A stretch of DNA of 6,753 nt. It comes from Acidimicrobiia bacterium (GTDB lineage Bacteria; Actinomycetota; Acidimicrobiia; Spongiisociales; UBA5794). The position numbers and the translations under genes are program-made. Below the pieces are notes generated by a model, which saw nothing but the letters and a program-made list of their open reading frames with translations, did not search any database and was not told where the DNA came from. The DNA lies in NCBI GenBank assembly GCA_013003515.1, contig JABDIW010000348.1, positions 1 to 6,753 of the forward strand, given 5' to 3'. The first letter of the stretch is position 1. The number at the start of each line of letters is the position of its first letter. Positions 1 to 6,753 of this stretch are shown here, piece by piece.

Positions 1-573
1 GTGCCCGATCCAGGGTTGCGGACCACGATGCGACGCTCTCCCCCGGCGTACCGAAGATCAGGTCGAGATTCACGCTCTCGAATCCGCAGGCTCGGGCCGT
101 CGCCACAGCCTGATCGATGTCGGCGGGCTCGTGGTTACGACCGAGGGCGTCGAGCACGATCGGATCGAAGGATTGGGCGCCGAACGAGACACGGCGAAAG
201 CCGGCTTCCCTGAGCGCTTCCGCCCGTCGCGGCCGCCAGTCCTCCGGATTTGCCTCCAGCCCGATCTCGGCACCGGGTGCCAACCCGAACCGGGCGTCGA
301 GGGCGGCGAGGACGTCTCCCAGAAGCGCAGGGTCGACCACCGACGGCGTCCCACCTCCCACCGAGATCGCGTCGAGAGGCTCCCACGGCGGGCTCATGCC
401 GATCTCGGTGATCACGGCTTGCACATAGTCGCGGTGGGGCACCTCGGTCTCGACTGGAGTCACGACTGCGAAGTCGCAGTAGGGGCACCGCCGGGAACAG
501 AAGGGAATGTGGACGTAGGCGGAGCGCCACGATCCGGCAGCGTCTGCGACCTCAGGAGAGTCGGGACGCGCAG

Positions 574-577
<4 letters not shown>
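1..577 (-). CDS. hemW: HemW, radical-SAM heme chaperone (3' end outside window)
   Basis: The first 192 residues of a HemW-type radical-SAM protein, a family of about 380-400 residues long annotated as oxygen-independent coproporphyrinogen III oxidase-like. HemW binds heme and delivers it to target proteins in the cytoplasm. Visible motifs are YVHIPFC with the 4Fe-4S cluster cysteines C27, C31 and C34 (CxxxCxxC), GGGTPS at 75-80 (SAM binding), NPE at 110-112, RVSFGAQSF at 129-137, LGRNH near 145-149 and NLDLIFGTPG at 170-179. CPYCDF, lacking the extra cysteine that HemN carries after the third, fits HemW rather than true HemN. I chose the GTG start at 577-575 because it overlaps the lepA stop as GTGA and leaves a normal-length leader of about 20 residues before the first strand. 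The overlap implies translational coupling to lepA. The C-terminal HemW domain is not in the window. Confidence 0.93.
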
Positions 578-2376
<1,799 letters not shown>

Positions 2377-2415
2377 GAGTGTGGAAGGAGTGGGCCGGTG
2401 GATCCCGGCCCGAGC

Positions 2416-2443
2416 ATTGTACCGGCGCCAGGGACGGTGCTAA
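2416..2443 (-). promoter_or_regulatory. Candidate promoter of lepA-hemW
   Basis: On the minus strand the −10 candidate TACAAT (2421-2416, 5/6 to TATAAT) follows TTAGCA (2443-2438, 4/6 to TTGACA) with a 16-nt spacer. Transcription would start near 2409 and leave a leader of about 33 nt before the lepA ATG. It overlaps the candidate rpsT promoter on the other strand. This is a consensus match only; no start site has been mapped. Confidence 0.45.
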
Positions 2444-2446
2444 CGT
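2417..2446 (+). promoter_or_regulatory. Candidate promoter of rpsT-greA
   Basis: TTGTAC (2417-2422, 3/6 to the −35 consensus) is followed after 18 nt by TAACGT (2441-2446), which fits the loose actinobacterial TANNNT −10 pattern. The start site would be near 2453 and the leader about 28 nt long, including the hairpin over the ribosome-binding site. The −35 hexamer lies on the same bases as the lepA −10 element. The match is modest, so this is an inference from position as much as from sequence. Confidence 0.3.
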
Positions 2447-2457
2447 TCCGGCCTCTC

Positions 2458-2473
2458 CCCCTCCGGACAGGGG
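2458..2473 (+). promoter_or_regulatory. rpsT ribosome-binding site inside a small hairpin
   Basis: AGGGG at 2469-2473 lies 7 nt upstream of the rpsT ATG and is the clearest Shine-Dalgarno sequence in the window, fixing the start at 2481. The same five bases are perfectly complementary to CCCCT at 2458-2462 across a 6-nt loop (CCGGAC), so a 5-bp, mostly G-C stem could hide the site in the mRNA. Confidence 0.5.
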
Positions 2474-2480
2474 TTTTCTC

Positions 2481-2744
2481 ATGGCCAACATCGCATCACA
2501 GAAAAAGCGCAACCGCCAGAACGAGCGGCACCACGATCGCAACCAAGCGTTGCGGTCCGAGGTCAAGACGCGCACCAAGCGGGTTCTCGACGCCGTAGAG
2601 GCGGGAGACGCCGCCGGCGCCGACGAGGCGCTGCGCGCTGCGCAGAAGCGCATCGATTCGGCCGTCAGCCACGGTGTGATGAAGAAGAACACCGCTGCCA
2701 GGCGCAAGAGCAGGCTCGCCCGGGCGGTTGCCCGTCTCGGCTGA
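2481..2744 (+). CDS. rpsT: 30S ribosomal protein S20
   Basis: Complete 87-residue bS20, the usual size. It is a primary 16S rRNA-binding protein that helps nucleate assembly of the 30S body. The sequence opens with MANIASQKKRNRQNERHH, close to the family signature (MANI-S-KKR), and is strongly basic and helical throughout. It ends with the typical GVMKKNTAARRKSRLARAV segment (65-83). An in-frame upstream ATG at 2379 is rejected: the extension is not S20-like, and a good Shine-Dalgarno sequence sits 7 nt before 2481. The gene is divergent from lepA, as in many actinobacteria, and only 1 nt separates its stop from the greA ATG. Confidence 0.97.
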   Translation: MANIASQKKRNRQNERHHDRNQALRSEVKTRTKRVLDAVEAGDAAGADEALRAAQKRIDSAVSHGVMKKNTAARRKSRLARAVARLG

Positions 2745-2745
2745 C

Positions 2746-3228
2746 ATGTCGGACAACTCTGACAAGACGTTCTTGACGCCTTCGGCGCGCACCAAGCTCG
2801 AAGACGAGCTGACGGCCCTGACGACCGAAGGCCGGGAGCGCATCTCGGATCGCATCGCCGAAGCCAGGGCGCACGGCGACCTCCGTGAGAACGCCGAGTA
2901 CGACGCCGCCAAGAACGAACAGGGCCTGATGGAGGCCCGAATCCGCCAGCTCAAGCACATCCTGGAGAACTCCGAGGTGCGCCAGGTCGAGGACTCCGGT
3001 CGCATCACCGTCGGCACCGTCGCCACCGTGGTCGACGACGACGGCGACGAGCTCGAATTCTTCGTCGCCCCGTCTGAGAACAAGGTGGCGGGGATGCTTC
3101 TCGCCTCACCCGACAGCCCTCTGGGAGCCGCCCTCATCGGAGCCACACCCGGCGACGTCGTGACGTACGAAGCACCCGGAGGGACCTTCAGCTACGAGGT
3201 CAAGGGCGTTCGGGTGTACCAGGGTTGA
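2746..3228 (+). CDS. greA: Transcription elongation factor GreA
   Basis: Complete 160-residue GreA, the normal length. It enters the secondary channel of RNA polymerase and stimulates cleavage of backtracked RNA to restart stalled complexes. Residues 10-80 form the N-terminal coiled coil. Its tip carries GDLRENAEYDAAKNEQ (44-59), whose D45 and E48 match the catalytic acidic pair D41/E44 of E. coli GreA. The C-terminal FKBP-like domain contains SPDSPLGAALIGATPGDVV (121-139). The linker between the domains holds a very acidic VDDDGDELE run (96-104). The ATG at 2746 gives the expected start and has no clear Shine-Dalgarno sequence, so translation probably depends on ribosomes terminating on rpsT. 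A TTG at 2728 would add six residues and overlap rpsT, and is less likely. The gene converges on holA. Confidence 0.96.
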   Translation: MSDNSDKTFLTPSARTKLEDELTALTTEGRERISDRIAEARAHGDLRENAEYDAAKNEQGLMEARIRQLKHILENSEVRQVEDSGRITVGTVATVVDDDGDELEFFVAPSENKVAGMLLASPDSPLGAALIGATPGDVVTYEAPGGTFSYEVKGVRVYQG

Positions 3229-3229
3229 G

Positions 3230-3250
3230 TCCCTAGTTCCTAGTCCCTAG
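3230..3250. repeat. Tandem heptamer array (TCCCTAG)x3, left of holA
   Basis: Three direct copies of a 7-mer begin 2 nt after the greA stop: TCCCTAG, TTCCTAG, TCCCTAG (one C-to-T change in the middle copy). The CTAG palindromes start at 3233, 3240 and 3247. With the preceding G, the 22-bp block 3229-3250 is an inverted copy (21/22) of 4360-4381 on the other side of holA. Confidence 0.9.
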
Positions 3251-3257
3251 CGGCGGC

Positions 3258-3278
3258 AGCCGGAAGCCGGTAGCCGGT
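3258..3278. repeat. Tandem heptamer array (AGCCGGT)x3 at the holA stop
   Basis: Three direct 7-bp copies: AGCCGGA, AGCCGGT, AGCCGGT, followed by AGC that runs into the holA stop codon at 3281-3283. The motif differs from the CTAG array 7 bp to its left but has the same period. Overlapping CCGG palindromes could form only 4-5 bp stems, so a conventional terminator is not evident here. Confidence 0.8.
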
Positions 3279-3280
3279 AG

Positions 3281-4297
3281 CTATCTTCTGCGGGCGCGGG
3301 CTCCGCCGAACCACCGGCACAGCGCAACCGTGAGCCGCTCCATCGTGACTCGATGAGTCGACTCCGGCGCGGTCTTGAGACTGAGGTCGGCACGCGACAC
3401 CGCATCGAGCGCTTGCCGTAACTCGGCCGTCGTCGAATGATTGCGTCGCTGCCAGGCCTTCTTCACAGGGAAAGCAGCCGGGCTGGCTCCCTCCCACTCG
3501 GCGTATGACTCGATGTCGGGTGCAGCGGCGGCCAGCGACCGTCGCCGCAGCTCTCCCTCCAGATGCGCCATCAGCTGGAGAGGATGTCCGTGGACGAGGA
3601 AGTCCTCGAGCCTGCGCAACGCCTCACCGACGTCGCCTGCAGCAATGGCATCGGCGTAGTACCACATCGGCTCATCGGGCCGATTGGCGAACCTGGCCCG
3701 AACCGATTCGCCGGTGATCGGCTCTCCCGAAGACGCAAGCTGGTCGAGCGCCCGATCGATGGCGGAGATGTTCGATCCAAACCTGTGCATCAGCGCATCG
3801 ACACCGTCGGACTGCAGCACGAGGCGGCGGTCGCGAGCAGCTGCGATCAGCCAGTCGGCGGCATCGCGCTCGCGGATCTTGGCGACCTTGACGACATCGC
3901 CGACCTCACCGAGCGCCTTGCCGAGCGGGGCGAGGATTCGACCTGACGACACGAACACCGCGACCACGCCCCCTCCGGCAGCGCCGGCGACCAGCTCCGC
4001 CACAACCTCGCACTCCGGTTTGAGCAGGTTCTGGGCGTCGACGACCAGGACGCCCACAGATCCGCCGAACAGCGATCCGCTCTGAAGCGCCGGGACAAGC
4101 GGGCGAACCTCGGCACGCAACGCGGCATCGGAGTCCTCGCCTTCGGTGGCGGCACCGCCTCGGCCGGGGACATCGATGCGCGTGATCTCGTCGACCTTGA
4201 AACGGTCGAAGACGGCCTGAGCACGAGAGCGCATCTGCTGACGCTCTGCCGGCCCGGCGTCGCTCGGCCCCTGAACGCTGACGATGCCCGAATCCAT
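3281..4297 (-). CDS. holA: DNA polymerase III subunit delta (HolA)
   Basis: A 338-residue delta subunit (343 in E. coli). Delta is the wrench of the clamp loader: it opens the beta sliding clamp and has no ATPase activity of its own. SLF at 75-77 matches the beta-binding element of E. coli delta (Leu73-Phe74) and is followed by the GVLVVDAQNL strand (82-91). Residues 137-190 (VKVAKIRERDAADWL through NISAIDRALDQL) are the AAA+ lid-type region. The collar domain holds WYYADAIAAGDVGEALRRLEDFL (212-234) and ends with KKAWQRRNHSTTAEL and SRADLSLKT (301-309), the family's C-terminal signature. The GDE/L-rich motif usual at the N-terminus is degenerate (VQGPSDAGPAE). I chose ATG at 4297; an in-frame TTG at 4330 would give 349 residues. 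It is separated from comEC by a small gene and a repeat array. Confidence 0.92.
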   Translation of the reverse strand: MDSGIVSVQGPSDAGPAERQQMRSRAQAVFDRFKVDEITRIDVPGRGGAATEGEDSDAALRAEVRPLVPALQSGSLFGGSVGVLVVDAQNLLKPECEVVAELVAGAAGGGVVAVFVSSGRILAPLGKALGEVGDVVKVAKIRERDAADWLIAAARDRRLVLQSDGVDALMHRFGSNISAIDRALDQLASSGEPITGESVRARFANRPDEPMWYYADAIAAGDVGEALRRLEDFLVHGHPLQLMAHLEGELRRRSLAAAAPDIESYAEWEGASPAAFPVKKAWQRRNHSTTAELRQALDAVSRADLSLKTAPESTHRVTMERLTVALCRWFGGARARRR

Positions 4298-4304
4298 GAC
4301 CGTG

Positions 4305-4335
4305 AACGTAGCGGAGACGACTGACACCAAGCCAA
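4305..4335 (-). promoter_or_regulatory. Candidate leaderless promoter of holA
   Basis: TACGTT (4310-4305 on the minus strand) fits the TANNNT −10 pattern and ends 7 nt before the ATG at 4297, so transcription could begin at the A of the start codon. TTGGCT (4335-4330) is a possible −35 with a long 19-nt spacer. No Shine-Dalgarno sequence precedes either possible start, which agrees with a leaderless mRNA. If true, it supports 4297 over the TTG at 4330. This is weak consensus evidence. Confidence 0.3.
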
Positions 4336-4349
4336 AGAGACCAGGACCG

Positions 4350-4382
4350 GGACGAGGGACTAGGGACTAGGGACTAGGGACT
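4350..4382. repeat. Tandem heptamer array (GGACTAG)n, right of holA
   Basis: One degenerate copy, GGACGAG (4350-4356), then three exact GGACTAG copies (4357-4377) and a partial GGACT (4378-4382). CTAG palindromes start at 4360, 4367 and 4374. It is the same repeat as at 3230-3250, in opposite orientation, and it lies between the terminator-like hairpin of the upstream gene and the holA start. Confidence 0.92.
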
Positions 4383-4395
4383 TCAAGCGCGGCCA

Positions 4396-4427
4396 GGCGG
4401 GCGGTGCTCCCCAATGCACCGCCCGTC
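4396..4427 (-). terminator. Hairpin terminator after the comEC/small-gene operon
   Basis: CGGGCGGTGC (4398-4407) and GCACCGCCCG (4416-4425) form a perfect 10-bp stem with an 8-nt loop, extended to 12 bp by a G·T and a G-C pair. On the minus strand the stem begins 5 nt after the stop codon at 4433-4435. No T-rich tract follows, so this would be the hairpin-only type often proposed in high-GC actinobacteria, or an RNA 3'-end stabiliser. Confidence 0.65.
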
Positions 4428-4432
4428 GGTCG

Positions 4433-4873
4433 CTAAGAGTCCGCCGCCTCAATCTCAGCGGCAAACCCGTCGAGCTCACCAATGGTGGGCTCGTGATCCC
4501 ATACCTCGACACCCGCCAGGGTCTCGGCATACCGGGAGGCTTGGCCCGGTCTTGCCTGGACCCGGATCGGCGTGCCCGGCCTGAGCAGCGCTTGGTACCG
4601 GCGAAGGATGGCGCGATGACGAGGGTCGTCGAGATCGAGCTTGAAGAGCACTCCGTGTGACTCGTCGACCAGCGAGCAGTCCTCTCCGCGTAGAAGCGGA
4701 CAGGGCTCCTCGACTGGCCCGTGACATGTCAGCACGGGGTGCCCGATCTTCTCAAAGAAGTCTCGTTCGACTTCCTCGTATAGGCCAGGCGTGACGTTGA
4801 GGATGGGACCTTCCACGACCTGATTGTGCGGCCCGGCGAGGTCGGCGGAAAGGGCCGTTAGTCCCCATCGCAT
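4433..4873 (-). CDS. Conserved protein of unknown function, receiver-like fold pattern
   Basis: A 146-residue soluble protein that I cannot assign to a named family. Strand and helix alternation reads like a (beta-alpha)5 receiver: ILNVT (24-28), LYEEVERDFFEKIG, HPVLTCHG (45-52), HGVLFKLD (73-80), RHRAILRRYQALL, PIRVQARPG (102-110), AETL, VEVWDHEP (122-129), IGELDGFAAEIE. LDLDDP (79-84) aligns in place with the LDLMMP around the phospho-acceptor of response regulators, and HEP-x4-L sits where KPF-x3-EL is expected. The acidic pair after strand 1 is missing and the conserved Lys is Glu, so phosphorylation is doubtful. C50, C58 and C66 have a C-x7-C-x7-C spacing that might bind a metal. ATG 4873 overlaps comEC by 16 nt. 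A GTG at 4816, 6 nt after a CACAAT box, would give 127 residues starting just before strand 1 and is a serious alternative. No membrane segment or signal peptide is seen. Confidence 0.75.
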   Translation of the reverse strand: MRWGLTALSADLAGPHNQVVEGPILNVTPGLYEEVERDFFEKIGHPVLTCHGPVEEPCPLLRGEDCSLVDESHGVLFKLDLDDPRHRAILRRYQALLRPGTPIRVQARPGQASRYAETLAGVEVWDHEPTIGELDGFAAEIEAADS

Positions 4874-6753
4874 GGCAACGCCGAAGGAGTCGCCAGGACC
4901 ACGACGAGATCGCCATGGAGATCGGTTCGGCACACGGGCACGTCGCCGATCGCCTCCAGCGTCACCGTCGCCGGATGCCCGTACGGGTTGTCCCGGCCTG
5001 CGCTGATCAGGGCCAGGCCGATGTCGAGACCGCTCAGCCACGCCATGTCTGAGGTGGCTGCGCCATGGTGGGGAACGAGGACAACGTCGGGGTCCAGAAG
5101 GGGCAGGTCCCTTTGGGCAACTCGCTCGACGTCACCTGCCAGCAGCACGGTGGGCCCGTCCACCACAGAGAGCTGGATGACAACGGATCCGTCGTTGTCG
5201 GACGCATATCTTCGAGCGGGCCCCATCACCTCGATCGTCAGCTCCCCCGCCGCCACCGTCGTCCCGATCTCGACACGCCTCCATCGGGCACCGATCTGCG
5301 TTGCCCAGGCCTCGACGTCGGGAAGCTCGGTGTGTTCGGGCACCCACACCGTCTCGACACTTGGCACCCCTTCCAGGCCACCGACATGGTCGACATCGCC
5401 GTGGGTCACGATGAGAAGGTCGATCCGCCGCACCCGGTGGCGATCGAGCGCTCTTCGCAACACGACCGGATCCGGACCGGTGTCGACCAGAACCGTGAAC
5501 CCTCCGGGCTCGGTGACGAGGACCGCGTCGCCTTGTCCGACGTCGAGCACCGTCATCGTCGGCACCGTGGGTGGCGGCAGCGGGACGATCAATGCGACGG
5601 CCAGGGCTGCGCAGACCGCCGCAACCAGCGGCCGTGCCCGCGTCATCGCCAGACCGGCGGCAGCGGCAACCAGCGCGACGCCGGCGAGACCGAGCTGCGG
5701 CCATGCCGCTCCGAGATGACTCACGGCGAGCACGATCCCCGCCACCCACTCCGCCAGCATCGACAGCGCCGGCAGTCCGGTGACCACTGCGCTCATACCG
5801 ACAGCGGTCGCTGCCGTGACAAGCGGTGCGGTGACGACATTGGCCAGCGGAGAAACCAGCGGCATGGCACCGAAGTGCGCGAGGAGGAAGGGGGTGACCG
5901 CAGCCTGCGCCGAGATGGATGCCCCGAGTGCAGCCCACAGCCAGCGGGGCGTGCGGTCACGGAAGAGCCGCATCCCGGCCATGACGCCGATGGTCGCCGC
6001 CACCGACAGCTGAAACCCGATGTCGCCCACGAGTGACCCGTCGACAGCCAGCAGCAGCACCACCGCGCCGCCGAGAGCCGCCCAACCATCGATCGGCATC
6101 GCCGTGGCCCGTCCGATCAGCACGAGAGCCGCCATCGTCGAAGCCCTGACAACAGATGGCTCGGCACGGGTGATGGCGACGAACAGGACCAGGCCAACGA
6201 GGCCGATCACCGACCGGCGACGCACGGAGAGGGCGAGTGGGCCCGACAACAGCCACCACGCCGCCAGGAACAAGGCGACATTGCTGCCCGACACAGCCAC
6301 GTAATGACTCAGGCCGGATCGTCGCATTGCGTCCAGATCCGCGTCGGCGACCATGCGGGTGTCCCCGATCAGGAACCCAGCGACGAGGGCCGCGCTACTC
6401 GATCGCCACGGCTCGATGGTGTCGGCGACCCTGTCTCGCACTGCGTTCGCGGCCCCGGCGAGCATGCTGGACCCGGAGACCACGGTGACTGATCGGGCGT
6501 CGATCGTTCCCGCAATGGCATCGCCCCGAACGGTGAAGGGCCGCTTCGTGGTCCGACCACTGAGCTCGGCGACCTGGCCGGCGCGAATCTCGCCCAGCTC
6601 GCCGCGAGCCACAAGCGCCGGGCCGGCCCACTCGACGCCGTCGAGAGCCAACGGCACGACAACCGCTCGCATCGAATCGCGATCGGGCACCGGGTCCGAC
6701 ACCACTCGCACCGTCACCCGGTGGGCGCCCTCGGGGACCGGGGCGTCGAGGAC
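4858..6753 (-). CDS. comEC: ComEC/Rec2 competence DNA-uptake channel with MBL domain (5' end outside window)
   Basis: The last 631 residues of ComEC, the inner-membrane channel that passes single-stranded DNA into the cell during natural transformation. Counting from the right edge, residues 1-100 look like the extracellular OB-like DUF4131 region. The competence domain begins at about 118 with ALVAGFLIGDTRMV and RRSGLSHYVAVSGSNVALF (144-162), followed by about eight hydrophobic helices to about 393. The C-terminal metallo-beta-lactamase domain has LDVGQGDAVLV (403-413), VDTG (423-426), THGDVDHVGG (450-459; ligands H451, D453, D455, H456), LLAGD (537-541), VPHHG (560-564) and NPYGHP (589-594), so its metal site looks intact. 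The frame stays open past the GTG at 6717 to the window edge, so that GTG is probably internal; the N-terminal membrane helices should lie beyond. The TAA stop lies inside the start of the next gene. Confidence 0.95.
   Translation of the reverse strand, partial: VLDAPVPEGAHRVTVRVVSDPVPDRDSMRAVVVPLALDGVEWAGPALVARGELGEIRAGQVAELSGRTTKRPFTVRGDAIAGTIDARSVTVVSGSSMLAGAANAVRDRVADTIEPWRSSSAALVAGFLIGDTRMVADADLDAMRRSGLSHYVAVSGSNVALFLAAWWLLSGPLALSVRRRSVIGLVGLVLFVAITRAEPSVVRASTMAALVLIGRATAMPIDGWAALGGAVVLLLAVDGSLVGDIGFQLSVAATIGVMAGMRLFRDRTPRWLWAALGASISAQAAVTPFLLAHFGAMPLVSPLANVVTAPLVTAATAVGMSAVVTGLPALSMLAEWVAGIVLAVSHLGAAWPQLGLAGVALVAAAAGLAMTRARPLVAAVCAALAVALIVPLPPPTVPTMTVLDVGQGDAVLVTEPGGFTVLVDTGPDPVVLRRALDRHRVRRIDLLIVTHGDVDHVGGLEGVPSVETVWVPEHTELPDVEAWATQIGARWRRVEIGTTVAAGELTIEVMGPARRYASDNDGSVVIQLSVVDGPTVLLAGDVERVAQRDLPLLDPDVVLVPHHGAATSDMAWLSGLDIGLALISAGRDNPYGHPATVTLEAIGDVPVCRTDLHGDLVVVLATPSALPCDGD

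Noticed and set aside
3229..3280. Intrinsic terminator between greA and holA
   Set aside because: Only 4-5 bp stems built on CCGG or CTAG palindromes are possible and there is no T tract, so no terminator is called.
3229..4381. holA segment as a transposon or integron cassette with terminal inverted repeats
   Set aside because: No transposase or integrase is present, no target-site duplication was found, and holA is at its expected chromosomal position next to comEC. The inverted arrays are better described as dispersed repeats.
3230..4382. Heptamer arrays as a CRISPR array
   Set aside because: The units are 7 bp, directly tandem and without spacers; no cas gene is present.
4350..4382. Telomere-like repeat marking a linear chromosome end
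   Set aside because: The 7-mer superficially resembles eukaryotic telomere units, but the array is very short and internal, flanked by core genes on both sides.
5065..6036. Long plus-strand open frame opposite comEC, plus several shorter ones
   Set aside because: Low-complexity Arg/His/Pro/Gly-rich translations opposite an intact ComEC; typical high-GC shadows.
6715..6717. GTG as the true start of comEC
   Set aside because: The frame stays open to the window edge, and ComEC normally has membrane helices before this region, so the gene most likely begins outside the window.

Overview
This 6.75 kb window looks like the conserved core chromosome of a high-GC actinobacterium. The order hemW–lepA–rpsT–holA–comEC is the usual actinobacterial neighbourhood. 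The weak or absent Shine-Dalgarno sequences, a probable leaderless start and the protein sequences would suit an Acidimicrobiia-like lineage. That taxonomic placement is inference.

Layout from left to right. A truncated radical-SAM heme chaperone, hemW (−), overlaps the stop of lepA (−, elongation factor 4) by 4 nt, so the two form a lepA→hemW operon. A 104-bp divergent intergenic region carries what look like two interlocked promoters, one for lepA and one for rpsT (+, ribosomal protein S20). The S20 ribosome-binding site lies inside a small hairpin. greA (+, transcript-cleavage factor) starts 1 nt after the rpsT stop. It converges on holA (−, DNA polymerase III delta, the clamp-loader wrench). 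To the right is a small actinobacterial-type protein of unknown function (−) with a receiver-like secondary-structure pattern. It overlaps the 3' end of comEC (−, DNA-uptake channel with a metallo-beta-lactamase tail), which runs off the right edge.

The most unusual content is intergenic. holA is bracketed by two arrays of a 7-bp repeat (TCCCTAG on the left, its complement on the right), which together form a 22-bp inverted repeat with one mismatch. A third array of a different 7-mer (AGCCGGT) abuts the holA stop codon. Each CTAG array has exactly three CTAG palindromes spaced 7 bp apart, so each puts a TAG stop in all six reading frames. By eye, no CTAG occurs anywhere else in the window.

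The genes cover translation (lepA, rpsT), transcription (greA), replication (holA), heme delivery (hemW) and DNA uptake (comEC). No mobile-element gene, RNA gene, CRISPR array or defence system is visible. The possible novelties are the heptamer arrays and the receiver-like small protein.
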